The notes beneath the pieces were generated by a model. It was not told the origin of the DNA, did not search any database, and was given only the letters and a program-made list of their open reading frames with translations. A stretch of 64,000 bases of DNA from Enterococcus sp. DIV0212c (GTDB taxonomy: Bacteria > Bacillota > Bacilli > Lactobacillales > Enterococcaceae). Below are positions 17,991 to 26,481 of the stretch, piece after piece. Location: the NCBI RefSeq assembly GCF_017377505.1, contig NZ_JAFREN010000022.1, positions 19,449 through 83,448 on the forward strand, read 5' to 3'. The translations under genes were made by a program, and so were the position numbers. Numbering within the stretch: position 1 is the first letter of the stretch; the number at the start of each line of letters is the position of its first letter.

Positions 17991-18368
17991 ATGAGTGAAA
18001 TTAGTTATTTAGAAGCAAAAGAATTAACTTTAGAAGACTATGAAGATTTTATTGAAGATGAAGGGTTTAGCCCCAATCAAGCAGTAGCCGCAACTTTTGA
18101 AGATTCTGTATTAATGATGAAAAAAAGTCATAAAGTTTATGTATCAGTTATGGTAAATCTCTCGATTTTGAGTTTAAAACAAAATTTTTTACCAGATTAT
18201 CTATTAGAGAAGCAAGAAAGTTTAAAAATGGTTAATGGTTTAAATGAAGAAGAACAGTCTGTTTATGATTCAGATATAAGTAGCTTGAATCAGTTGTTAA
18301 GCAATCAAAAATTTGAGATAGATAAAGATGAAGAATACAAGCTAAGAGTTAACATGTTATTAGAGTAG
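17991..18368 (+). CDS. Probable immunity protein for the deaminase toxin
   Basis: A 125-residue acidic cytoplasmic protein (SYLEAKELTLEDYEDFIEDEG start) with no signal peptide or membrane segment. It immediately follows the deaminase-toxin tail, the usual position of the cognate immunity gene. I start it at the ATG at 17991, five bases after AGGTGG; a GTG at 17982 overlaps that site. The protein family is not one I recognise. Since the toxin is broken, it is an orphan immunity gene that may protect against relatives still carrying the toxin. Confidence 0.6.
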   Translation: MSEISYLEAKELTLEDYEDFIEDEGFSPNQAVAATFEDSVLMMKKSHKVYVSVMVNLSILSLKQNFLPDYLLEKQESLKMVNGLNEEEQSVYDSDISSLNQLLSNQKFEIDKDEEYKLRVNMLLE

Positions 18369-18549
18369 TACTGATTATAGAATAATAAAAAGGTGCATTA
18401 TTCTATAATGGTAATCGGATAGTAAAAAATTCGATTAGTAAGCTAAACTTACTATTTAAGTTGCCAATGAGGCTAGTATAGTCTGAGGTAAGTCATGTTT
18501 TAATTGCATAAAAAATAGGGAACAATTATTTCATCCATTAGATATTTTA

Positions 18550-18653
18550 TTGGGAGCTCTAACTTTAATCCGGGTACCCAGTATGTTCCTAATCAAAATA
18601 ACAATGGTATAAATCCCAATAATTCTCCATATGATAACTGGAGGAATAAATGA
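18550..18653 (+). pseudogene. C-terminal tail of a second secreted or toxin protein
   Basis: An open stretch with no start reads GSSNFNPGTQYVPNQNNNG, then INPNNSPYDNWRNK and a stop at 18651-18653. The Asn/Pro-rich composition looks like the very end of a surface or polymorphic-toxin protein. Its stop overlaps the start of the next gene, the arrangement expected for a toxin followed by its immunity gene. No upstream coding part remains. Confidence 0.35.
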
Positions 18654-19462
18654 TGAAAGACTTTTCTAATTTAATAGATAAAATATCTTTTTCCAATGCA
18701 TTGACAAAAAATACACTTCATAAAGTATATGAAACTATAAATGATCCTCAAAAAGAGCTATTATCTAAAACATTAAAAGTTTATTTACTTGCAGCTATTT
18801 CCTGGAGTATAAGTCTATTTTCAAGTATAAACTGGTTTGTATTTCCTATTATATCTTCATTAATTGTAATATACATTTTACTGTTTTATTTTAAAAGTCC
18901 TAATTTTTTTAAAAGTGCGGCTTATAATAGTGTGACATACTTATTTACCCAAAATGCACTCATTTTTTATGTAAGTTCTTTAGAGATTTCGAATAGTGTT
19001 CTATTGAACAGAGCCATATCTATGATTTACATTATAGTAGGTTATTCCTTATCTCTTTATATTGTAAAAATAAAATTGATTGAAAATATTCAAGAGATAT
19101 ACCTATCTGAAAATAAACAGATGGTTAAAAAAAGTATTATAAAAATTGTGAAGATATTTTCATCAGTACTAGTTATTTTTATAGCTATACTAATTGCAGC
19201 TATGCAATTTTATAGATTTAATAAATGGTGGTTGCACGATAACAATTATAATTTTCTTTCTGGTCTAAATGGGTCTGTTGTAGGAAATATTTTGTCTGTA
19301 GTTTCTGTGTTTATAGGTATATCCGTATTATGTTTAATTACATTACTTCCGACGCTTCTTTTAAATTCGAAGATTGTCGTAGACGGTTTTATATTGAAAA
19401 AATATTCTGAAGAGTTCAGAAAAGAATACGAATTTACAAAAAAAGAATGGTATAGTGATTAA
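18653..19462 (+). CDS. Six-helix membrane protein, possible membrane immunity protein
   Basis: A 269-residue protein with about six predicted membrane helices (near 43-62, 65-84, 93-110, 118-138, 168-190 and 213-240) and charged loops; no known motif. The ribosome site GGAGG at 18640-18644 serves either ATG 18650 or 18653; I take the second for spacing. Because its start overlaps the tail of a decayed toxin-like ORF, a role as immunity protein against a membrane-active toxin is possible but unproven. A terminator follows at 19522. Confidence 0.6.
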   Translation: MKDFSNLIDKISFSNALTKNTLHKVYETINDPQKELLSKTLKVYLLAAISWSISLFSSINWFVFPIISSLIVIYILLFYFKSPNFFKSAAYNSVTYLFTQNALIFYVSSLEISNSVLLNRAISMIYIIVGYSLSLYIVKIKLIENIQEIYLSENKQMVKKSIIKIVKIFSSVLVIFIAILIAAMQFYRFNKWWLHDNNYNFLSGLNGSVVGNILSVVSVFIGISVLCLITLLPTLLLNSKIVVDGFILKKYSEEFRKEYEFTKKEWYSD

Positions 19463-19521
19463 TACTGTTAAATGGAGTATGTATCTGTATTCAACTCAAA
19501 AATAATTATATATTATATCTA

Positions 19522-19562
19522 TATAGATCAATCATCTTAATTGGTGGTTGGTCTATTTTTGT
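19522..19562 (+). terminator. Rho-independent terminator
   Basis: An inverted repeat (TAGATCAATCATC with GGTGGTTGGTCTA) is followed by a run of T. Very similar hairpins occur at 32390 and 38105. Confidence 0.75.
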
Positions 19563-19879
19563 ATTTCCAGGAGGGAATAAAATGTTTGATAACAAAGAGA
19601 AATATTATGTTACGAACTGATAGTAAGAGCCAAACCTTATGAGGTAAGACCATAAGATTATTTTTATACATAACTATACTTAATATTGTAAAAAAATATG
19701 TAGAAACTAAAAATTAGAGTATTTAAGAGAGTATATGGAAGAATTTCGATAGCATTTTGATGGAAATTTGAACGGTGGCTACTACTATTCATCGTTATAA
19801 TTACATTATTCAATTAATTGATAAATGGCCATTTTAAGAATAATTAATTGATAGTAACAAAGGATGGGAGAGGATAAAT
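19563..19879. other. Intergenic region before the lysin genes
   Basis: No gene is supported. A ribosome site followed by a 12-codon ORF (19581-19619, MFDNKEKYYVTN) may be the stub of a lost gene. The rest is A/T-rich, with repeated TTAATTGATA words near 19815 and 19845, and presumably contains the promoter of the lysin genes. I cannot place -35 and -10 boxes with confidence. Confidence 0.4.
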
Positions 19880-21004
19880 ATGGCAGCAGAAGGAACAGTT
19901 CTAATTTCAGGAAGTCAGTGGTTACAAGGTAAGGGGGTTGCGGTGTATTCAAATGGTGGAAATTTTAATACACGTTACCAGTGTGTTGAACTTCCTCAAG
20001 CAAGATTATACCCTACAATGGGATGGCCGCAAGTATATGCAGCAGGGAATGGCGGTGCACAATATATTCCAGAAGGATCACCCGGTTTAACAAGATATAA
20101 CCCAGGTTCTAAATATATTCCAGTACCTGGAGATTTGGTTATTGAATATGGAAATAGCTGGAATGCATATGGTCATGTATCTGTTGTAGATTATACAGAT
20201 ACAGCAAAAGGCGTTATTTATGCAGTGGAACAAAATGCTTCAGCAAATGGTAGGGTCACATATGCATATAACGGAAGCAATTATACAGGACTTTCGGCAA
20301 CACGATCAGTGAAATGTATTCTCCATGCACCAGGAAATAGTTTTAAAAATCCATCTGTTAAGCCTCCACAAGGCGACTATATAGCATATGGAAAATACGT
20401 GACAATCACTAAAAAAGGCTACAGCTTATGGAGTAGTTTTAACTGGGTGAAAAAAGATACGACGGATAATCTGTTCAACGAAACCTATTTAGCGAAAGGA
20501 TATTACAGTCATTCAAATGGATCTCGATACTATTCGTTATACGATGAAGCGAATGTCTGGAAAGGATATTTGAATGCGGAAGCTGTAGTAGTAGCTAAGG
20601 AACTTATCTTTGATGAAGTACAAGAATACAAAATGTTGCACAAAGATCAAACATTTAGCATTGACACATTGCCATGGGGAACCAAGGGATATAAAAAATT
20701 AGCTAACTCAAAAGATTATATGGGAAAAGTGGTTCGCTTGACCCAAAAAGCAGGAGCGTACTACTATTCACCAGACTTAAAGGGATGGATTGATTACAAG
20801 GCACTGGATACAGTGGAAAAAATCAATCAGGCGCTAACAATCAAAAATGGCGGCTATCAAATTAACCCAGTTCCATGGTATCAAGGGGTTGCTTCGTTAG
20901 GAAACACGAAAGATCACATTGGAAAAAAAGTAAGCGCAACAGGGAAAAAAGGTGGCTACTATTATATTCCAAGTCTAGGTTGGATTGATCATCGTGCGTT
21001 CTAA
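19880..21004 (+). CDS. CHAP-domain peptidoglycan hydrolase with GW-module tail
   Basis: A 374-residue cell-wall hydrolase. Residues 1-150 are a CHAP (NlpC/P60-like) amidase/endopeptidase domain with cysteine C35 (RYQCVEL), H99 (YGHVSVVD) and E117/N119 as catalytic candidates. Residues 165-245 form an SH3-like module, and about 250-374 are two GW-type (SH3_8) modules ending GWIDYKAL and GWIDHRAF. There is no signal peptide, so export needs lysis or a special route. The tail is nearly identical in DNA to that of the GH24 gene at 21532. First of three tandem genes. Confidence 0.85.
   Translation: MAAEGTVLISGSQWLQGKGVAVYSNGGNFNTRYQCVELPQARLYPTMGWPQVYAAGNGGAQYIPEGSPGLTRYNPGSKYIPVPGDLVIEYGNSWNAYGHVSVVDYTDTAKGVIYAVEQNASANGRVTYAYNGSNYTGLSATRSVKCILHAPGNSFKNPSVKPPQGDYIAYGKYVTITKKGYSLWSSFNWVKKDTTDNLFNETYLAKGYYSHSNGSRYYSLYDEANVWKGYLNAEAVVVAKELIFDEVQEYKMLHKDQTFSIDTLPWGTKGYKKLANSKDYMGKVVRLTQKAGAYYYSPDLKGWIDYKALDTVEKINQALTIKNGGYQINPVPWYQGVASLGNTKDHIGKKVSATGKKGGYYYIPSLGWIDHRAF
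20387..21003 (+). repeat. Lysin tail repeat, copy 1
   Basis: A 617-bp stretch encoding the SH3-like and two GW modules is nearly identical to 22003-22619 (offset 1616). Its last part (from about 20740) is also almost identical to 21208-21466. Confidence 0.9.
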
Positions 21005-21055
21005 AAAATATTACTAAAATTAAAATTTAATCGATAAAGAAATGAGGAAGAATAA

Positions 21056-21469
21056 ATGGCAAATCAAAGAGTAACAGTAGAAATTCAAGAATACAAAATG
21101 TTGCATAAGGATCAAAAATATACAATTGATACCCTTCCTTGGGGAATGAGTGGTTATGTAAAAGTAACTAATTCTAAAGATTATATGGGAAAAGTAGTTT
21201 TACTGACCAGAAAAGCAGGAGCATACTACTATTCACCAGACTTAAAGGGATGGATTGATTACAAGGCACTGGATACAGTGGAAAAAATCAATCAGGCGCT
21301 AACAATCAAAAATGGCGGCTATCAAATTAACCCGGTTCCATGGTATCAAGGGGTTGCTTCGTTAGGAAACACGAAAGATCACATTGGGAAAAAAGTAAGC
21401 GCAACAGGGAAAAAAGGTGGCTACTATTATATTCCAAGTCTAGGTTGGATTGATCATCGCGCATTTTAA
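21056..21469 (+). CDS. Stand-alone cell-wall-binding protein (two GW modules, no catalytic domain)
   Basis: A 137-residue protein made only of two GW/SH3_8 modules, ending GWIDYKAL near 70 and GWIDHRAF at the C-terminus. The first 50 residues differ noticeably from the flanking paralogues while the last 85 are almost identical in DNA, so the 3' half has been homogenised. It has a good ribosome site (GAGGAAG) and an intact frame, so it does not look like a pseudogene. It could compete with the neighbouring lysins for wall sites, acting as a shield or decoy, or be what is left after loss of a catalytic domain. Confidence 0.75.
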   Translation: MANQRVTVEIQEYKMLHKDQKYTIDTLPWGMSGYVKVTNSKDYMGKVVLLTRKAGAYYYSPDLKGWIDYKALDTVEKINQALTIKNGGYQINPVPWYQGVASLGNTKDHIGKKVSATGKKGGYYYIPSLGWIDHRAF

Positions 21470-21531
21470 AAGAATTTACAACTAGAGTAAAGTTTTCAGA
21501 ACAGACGAATGAAAAGAAAAGGGGGAAGAAA

Positions 21532-22620
21532 ATGGCGAATGAGAATATGAAAATTTCACAAGAAGGAAGAAATTTAATCAAAAAATGGGAAGGATTACGA
21601 TTAATTGCTTATCAAGACTCTGTAGGTGTCTGGACAATCGGTTATGGGCATACAAAAGGTGTCTATGCAGGAATGACTATTACTGAAGCACAAGCCAATG
21701 CGTTTTTAGATGAAGATATAAAAACACATGCAATTGGTATTTTCCAATATACTACGGTTCAGCTTAATCAAAATCAATTCGATGCATTAGTTAGTTTTCA
21801 CTTTAATTTAGGTCCATACATTCTTGCAGGGTCACAATTACTTATATATATAAATAGTAAAAACTGGACAAGCGCTGCAAATGAAATGAAAAGATATATA
21901 TATGCAGGTGGGCAAATTTTACAAGGACTGGTTAATCGCAGAAATGATGAAGCAACATTGTTTTTAAAGCCTTTCGGTCCTGCTCAAGGGTCATATATAT
22001 CTTATGGAAAATACGTGACAATCACTAAAAAAGGTTACAGTTTGTGGAGTAGTTTTAACTGGGTGAAAAAAGATACAACGGATAATCTGTTCAACGAAAC
22101 CTATTTAGCGAAAGGATATTACAGTCATTCAAATGGATCGCGATACTATTCGTTATATGATGAAGCGAATGTCTGGAAAGGATATTTGAATGCGGAAGCT
22201 GTAGTAGTAGCTAAGGAACTTATCTTTGATGAAGTACAAGAATACAAAATGTTGCACAAAGATCAAACATTTAGCATTGACACATTGCCGTGGGAAACCA
22301 AGGGCTATAAAAAATTAGCTAACTCAAAAGATTATATGGGGAAAGTTGTTCGCTTGACCCAAAAAGCAGGAGCATACTACTATTCACCAGACTTAAAGGG
22401 CTGGATTGATTACAAGGCACTGGATACAGTGGAAAAAATTAATCAGGCGCTAACAATCAAAAATGGCGGCTATCAAATTAACCCAGTACCATGGTATCAA
22501 GGGGTTGCTTCGTTAGGAAATACGAAAGATCACATTGGAAAAAAAGTAAGCGCAACAGGGAAAAAAGGTGGCTACTATTATATTCCAAGTCTAGGCTGGA
22601 TTGATCATCGTGCGTTTTAA
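21532..22620 (+). CDS. GH24 lysozyme (T4-type muramidase) with GW-module tail
   Basis: A 362-residue muramidase. The N-terminal domain (about 1-145) carries the T4-lysozyme triad with the same spacing, E20, D29 and T35 (KKWEGLRLIAYQDSVG then TIGYGHT), and ends with LVNRRNDEATLF. The remaining residues are the same SH3-like plus two-GW-module tail as in the CHAP gene at 19880. No signal peptide is present. GH24 enzymes are common phage endolysins, but no holin, structural gene or integrase is nearby. A terminator follows at 22689. Confidence 0.88.
   Translation: MANENMKISQEGRNLIKKWEGLRLIAYQDSVGVWTIGYGHTKGVYAGMTITEAQANAFLDEDIKTHAIGIFQYTTVQLNQNQFDALVSFHFNLGPYILAGSQLLIYINSKNWTSAANEMKRYIYAGGQILQGLVNRRNDEATLFLKPFGPAQGSYISYGKYVTITKKGYSLWSSFNWVKKDTTDNLFNETYLAKGYYSHSNGSRYYSLYDEANVWKGYLNAEAVVVAKELIFDEVQEYKMLHKDQTFSIDTLPWETKGYKKLANSKDYMGKVVRLTQKAGAYYYSPDLKGWIDYKALDTVEKINQALTIKNGGYQINPVPWYQGVASLGNTKDHIGKKVSATGKKGGYYYIPSLGWIDHRAF
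22003..22619 (+). repeat. Lysin tail repeat, copy 2
   Basis: Near-identical partner of 20387-21003. Scattered silent differences (for example TTATACGATGAA versus TTATATGATGAA) and one substitution (WGTKG versus WETKG) show recent duplication or gene conversion. Confidence 0.9.
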
Positions 22621-22688
22621 ATTTCAAGAATTTACACGGCCATGCTTAATTACTCATTAATCTAAAAAGTATAGTTTTAAAATTAGAA

Positions 22689-22746
22689 AAAGAGTTCTGA
22701 ATCTGATCCTATTAGATTCGGGACTCTTGTATTTGTAATTTTTAAA
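22689..22746 (+). terminator. Rho-independent terminator after the lysin genes
   Basis: Inverted repeat GAGTTCTGAATCT / AGATTCGGGACTC, followed by a T-rich stretch. Confidence 0.75.
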
Positions 22747-23060
22747 GACAGATTAGCCCCTTGTTCTGTGGCATCAAAAGTACTCTATAATTATCGTTAT
22801 AGAGGTTAGGATGTATTTAGGAATTAATTAGTAAGAAAAGAGGTAATGTAAAAAAATTGTTATTTTTAATAGTTTGAATGGTCGGCGCTCAGAATAGAAT
22901 TTGGGAAGTGATGGGAGATGTGGGGTTCTAGGAATATCATTTACTTAGGATATACGGAATTGTATCAACTGAAGCGTGAAGCATTCTATTTAAACAATAT
23001 ATATACGTCAAACGTATTGGAATTCCAATTTAAAAGTTTACATTAAATTGCATAACAAAA
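22747..23060. other. Intergenic region without a recognised gene
   Basis: No ORF with a ribosome site and coherent translation is seen on either strand. The stretch lies between the convergent terminators of the lysin genes and the lipoprotein gene. Confidence 0.5.
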
Positions 23061-23107
23061 AATTAGGCTGTTACTTTCCGCGTAATTTCCGGAAAAACAG
23101 CCTAATA
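23061..23107 (-). terminator. Rho-independent terminator of the minus-strand lipoprotein gene
   Basis: A strong inverted repeat (TTAGGCTGTT ... AACAGCCTAA) with a T run on the minus strand; a small inner GGAAA/TTTCC arm strengthens it. Confidence 0.75.
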
Positions 23108-23176
23108 AAAGTCTTTTTATTCAGTAGTTATTTTTGTAGGATAGTGCCAAATATCTTCTTTAAGATTTTGTATTAC

Positions 23177-24271
23177 TTATCTTTTAGCATCAACTGCTAT
23201 TTGAATTCTGGTTAGCTGATCATCATAATTACTTGAGAAGTAGAACGAATAGTCCTTGCTGACACCCGCTTCATAAATTAAAGCACCAATTGTTTCCACT
23301 TCTCTTGCATTTGTATTACCATACTTTTCTTTTATGGTATTGATCAGAATAGAATTAGTCCGATCAGTTATTTTTATTCCACCAGGAAGTGTAATTCCTC
23401 TACCTAGTTTAGAAGCTTCAGATGTGTGAATATACAATTCAGTAATATCACAATCCTTTAATTTCTGATCTTTTTCAGAAAAGTTTTTTACTCGAACCGA
23501 CACTTCGGCGTCACCTTTAACCATATAGAAGGTACTTTCGTAAGCTCCTGCTTTAATGGTATCAGTTGTTTTAGCCCTATTACTCTCTTTGGCGGACCAG
23601 CCAAACGTTTCAAATTCTTTATACTTTAGAGGGAGTTCAACCACATCTCCATCTAGTTCTATTTGGAAAGAGTCCCAGCTGTCACTTAATGAGCCAAAGT
23701 CAGGTTTTTTAGTTGCGATATCGTCGGAATCTTCTTCGTCATCTGTTGTTTCCTCAGTATCAGAATCCATTTTTTTCGCATCTTCTAAATCTTCTTCACT
23801 TGTTTTATAGTTATCTTTTGCATACTGGAGCACAAAATCTATAAAATCACCTTGTGATAAACCTAATTTTTTTAGAGCATTTGTGTATGCATCAAGGATA
23901 TCTTCTTCATCAGCGGAATGTTTTCCTTCAAAGTAGACCATCTCACTGTCAATATCTTTATCTTTCTCATTATATCGGATGCTTGCTATACTGCTGGGAA
24001 TTAAATTATCCCCCTTTTTTTCTAACTTGACATAGGATTCAAACGTAATTCCTGTATCTGGATTGTCTAGAACAAGGGAATAAATCATATTGCTAAAGGA
24101 CGGATAACTTCTATCTGAAAACAGATATCCTTTGCCCTTAAATTTTTTAACCGTATGATTATCCTTGTTTTTTGCTCCCTCTTTATTTCCGTTGTTTGTA
24201 CCACATGCCATAATAGTTAGTGATACCAGTACCAATAGACCAACCAAAGCCCTTTTTTTAAAATCTTTCAT
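23177..24271 (-). CDS. Secreted lipoprotein of unknown function
   Basis: A 364-residue lipoprotein. The N-terminus has lysines, a hydrophobic core and the lipobox IMAC, giving lipid-modified C23. A Lys/Asn-rich linker follows, then a globular domain with an acidic stretch around 165-195 (EETTDDEEDSDDIATKK) separating two halves; the second half begins WDSFQIELDGDVVELPLKYKEF. I do not recognise a named family. It is a single minus-strand gene between plus-strand neighbours, with its own terminator. Confidence 0.8.
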   Translation of the reverse strand: MKDFKKRALVGLLVLVSLTIMACGTNNGNKEGAKNKDNHTVKKFKGKGYLFSDRSYPSFSNMIYSLVLDNPDTGITFESYVKLEKKGDNLIPSSIASIRYNEKDKDIDSEMVYFEGKHSADEEDILDAYTNALKKLGLSQGDFIDFVLQYAKDNYKTSEEDLEDAKKMDSDTEETTDDEEDSDDIATKKPDFGSLSDSWDSFQIELDGDVVELPLKYKEFETFGWSAKESNRAKTTDTIKAGAYESTFYMVKGDAEVSVRVKNFSEKDQKLKDCDITELYIHTSEASKLGRGITLPGGIKITDRTNSILINTIKEKYGNTNAREVETIGALIYEAGVSKDYSFYFSSNYDDQLTRIQIAVDAKR

Positions 24272-24474
24272 AACATTCTCCTTTTTGTGTTTTAAATAAT
24301 GTTGTTTTTGGAAATAACATTACTCATCCATAAAGAATAACATAATTTAAAAGACGGTTCAATTAACATTAGGATATATAAATTTAACGAACGAACCATG
24401 ATAGAGTGATGTTTTTAAGCAAGAAATAGGAATATATAGCGAACATCCATGGATTAGTATTTAGTAATTCTAAA

Positions 24475-24765
24475 AAAATTTTATGATAATTCTGTAGGTT
24501 TTGTAGATCTATAATGCTCTTTGCTTGCTGAGTGCTGGAGCAGTTAATTGGTTCGGTAGTAGATTGTGTTGTATCCGACAATGGAATTTTGAATGGTGTG
24601 CCTTCACTGAATTATAGACCATCGGGTAAAGAAACTATCACTACCATCAAGCGGTCACGATCAAAGCTGTCTGATGAAATAGAAAAGTTTCCATATTCAT
24701 CTGCAAAAGTATTAGTCTATCTGAAATATTTACCACTAGCTAAACCAACCTTGTAAAAATTGATT
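24475..24765 (-). pseudogene. Decayed fragment of a secreted protein
   Basis: On the minus strand a coherent reading (VGLASGKYFR, then TNTFADEYGNFSISSDSFD, then RDRLMVVIVSLPDG, then FSEGTPFKIPLSD) continues through two in-frame stops. The alternating polar pattern looks like a beta-sandwich domain of an exported protein. No start region remains. It lies in a 750-base region that has no intact gene. Identification is tentative. Confidence 0.3.
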
Positions 24766-24922
24766 TTATGATTCTGTATTGAATGGTGGTGTATTATTTT
24801 GACCATAGTAAGAACAAGTAATTAAATAGGTAATTTTGTTCATCAAAGTCAGCAAATATCATAGTTACATGCCCCCTTACTATACCAGCAATAAAATCTT
24901 TACCAGTTTCAAAGTAATGCAT

Positions 24923-24975
24923 TGTAATATTTTTGTAATCAAGTTGTAATATTAGGTTGTTTATGATAATATAAT
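24923..24975 (+). promoter_or_regulatory. WalR-box array and promoter of the LysM gene
   Basis: Three TGTAAT half-sites at 24923-24928, 24934-24939 and 24945-24950 are separated by exactly five bases each. This matches the WalR (YycF) consensus TGTWAH-N5-TGTWAH twice over. A TTGTAA-like -35 overlaps the last half-site and TATAAT at 24970-24975 (or GATAAT at 24965) can act as -10. WalR is known to control wall hydrolases and LysM proteins in Firmicutes. Confidence 0.65.
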
Positions 24976-25024
24976 TAATGTAAATGTAATCAAAAAAACA
25001 TGAGAATTTTGGGAGGTAAATGTA

Positions 25025-26299
25025 GTGAAAAAGAAAATGGTAACTATGGGTGTTGTGTCTGGATTATTAGGTGTCGTGTTGTTGACAAATTCTGCGGGTG
25101 CAACTGTTTCTGCAACTGAATGGAAAGCTAATTCTCCAGAAAGTATTCAAATTTCTAATAATCAGAAGGAATATACTATGAAGCAAGGAGATACGCTTTG
25201 GGCTATTGGTCAAAAAATAAATGTTAAGCATGTCAAACTAGCAGAAATCAATGGTATAGATCTAAGTAAAGGAGATCAATATGCACTTCCTGTTGGTAGA
25301 GTTCTTTCTTTTGGGGAAAATACAATCACTGTAAAAAATAAAGATGGATCAATTTATTCTCAGTCTAAAATCGAAGATACGGATAAAATCGATCCAGAAA
25401 AAGGTATTGGGGAAGGAACTACTCAAGAAAATTATCCATATGCGGTAGCTAGAGATGGATTAAGCTATCCTGCAACTTTTAAATTTCAAGGAATGAATGT
25501 CCCAGATTCGGTTACTTTAGATTTTTCTCAAGGAGATTCTGGAAAAGTAATTTTTGATAGTAATTTAGTAAAACAAGAATATAATGCGACTTTTAATACG
25601 ATAGCAACAAAAGAGATTAGAGTTTCAAATATAGATGGTACACCAGAAAATAGACTTAGAACAGTTAAGGTGAATACAGAAATTACGATGGAACCATCAA
25701 ATAATTATGATCGCCTACTTGTAACTGATAGTAGTAACAAACTCTATCTTTTTGTTAATAAGGACGGTGGTATTTCTTTAGCAACTCCGAATTATGCTGG
25801 AAATTATGCTGAAGGGGAAGCTGATGTTATGATAGAAGTACGATTAACAAACTCAGAAGGCACTCAAAATTCGGTAAATAATATTTTTGAGGGATATTCG
25901 GATGAACAAATTGAGTATGCTCGTGTAACTGAAGAACTTTTAAAATATTATGGTATCACTGGTCAACCAATTGAGATTTCTGCTAAAAAAAATGAGATTG
26001 GGCATCAAGTATTGCCATTTAATGGATCACAGATTTTAGAGGAAAGTAGTGTAACTCTAGGTTTTAGCATGGATGGAACAATGGCTTCGACAGTTTATGC
26101 GACTTATATCTCTAATCACGATGGTTCAATTCGTTTCTATCAAAATCCAAATCATTACCAAGATTCTCGTTATGTTACGGATCCTGATTGGGTGAGAGTA
26201 GAATCAGAGAAACTGGTAAATAGTACTCAAACAATTGGGATTTCTACTGAATATGATCAGCAAGCTGCTGAAATCATTTCATTGATAGAATTCCGTTAA
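25025..26299 (+). CDS. Secreted LysM-domain protein
   Basis: A 424-residue exported protein starting at a GTG after GGGAGGT. A signal peptide (about 1-31) is followed by one LysM module at about 48-95 (YTMKQGDTLWAIGQKINVKHVKLAEINGI), which should bind peptidoglycan. The rest, about 300 residues, has no catalytic motif I recognise; it includes a region reading YSDEQIEYARVTEELLKYYGI, seen in enterococcal LysM proteins with an uncharacterised C-terminus. The WalR-type site upstream suggests control by wall stress. Single-gene unit with a strong terminator at 26339. Confidence 0.85.
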   Translation: MKKKMVTMGVVSGLLGVVLLTNSAGATVSATEWKANSPESIQISNNQKEYTMKQGDTLWAIGQKINVKHVKLAEINGIDLSKGDQYALPVGRVLSFGENTITVKNKDGSIYSQSKIEDTDKIDPEKGIGEGTTQENYPYAVARDGLSYPATFKFQGMNVPDSVTLDFSQGDSGKVIFDSNLVKQEYNATFNTIATKEIRVSNIDGTPENRLRTVKVNTEITMEPSNNYDRLLVTDSSNKLYLFVNKDGGISLATPNYAGNYAEGEADVMIEVRLTNSEGTQNSVNNIFEGYSDEQIEYARVTEELLKYYGITGQPIEISAKKNEIGHQVLPFNGSQILEESSVTLGFSMDGTMASTVYATYISNHDGSIRFYQNPNHYQDSRYVTDPDWVRVESEKLVNSTQTIGISTEYDQQAAEIISLIEFR

Positions 26300-26338
26300 G
26301 ATTATTTTGTTATAATTATTCATGAGCTAAATTAAATA

Positions 26339-26378
26339 AATGTCAGAATGAATTGATTTTTCGTTCTGACATTTTTGT
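26339..26378 (+). terminator. Rho-independent terminator after the LysM gene
   Basis: Perfect stem AATGTCAGAA / TTCTGACATT followed by T5. Confidence 0.85.
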
Positions 26379-26481
26379 TGTTTTTAAACCAATCAAACAA
26401 CTCAAAAATTATACAGACTAAAGATGGTTTGTTCAATTTAAGCAGATAAAGTATAATTAAGACACGAAGAGGAGGGGCAAG

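Noticed and set aside
19880..22620. Prophage
   Set aside because: CHAP and GH24 lysins are phage-like, but no integrase, holin, portal, capsid or attachment repeats were seen.
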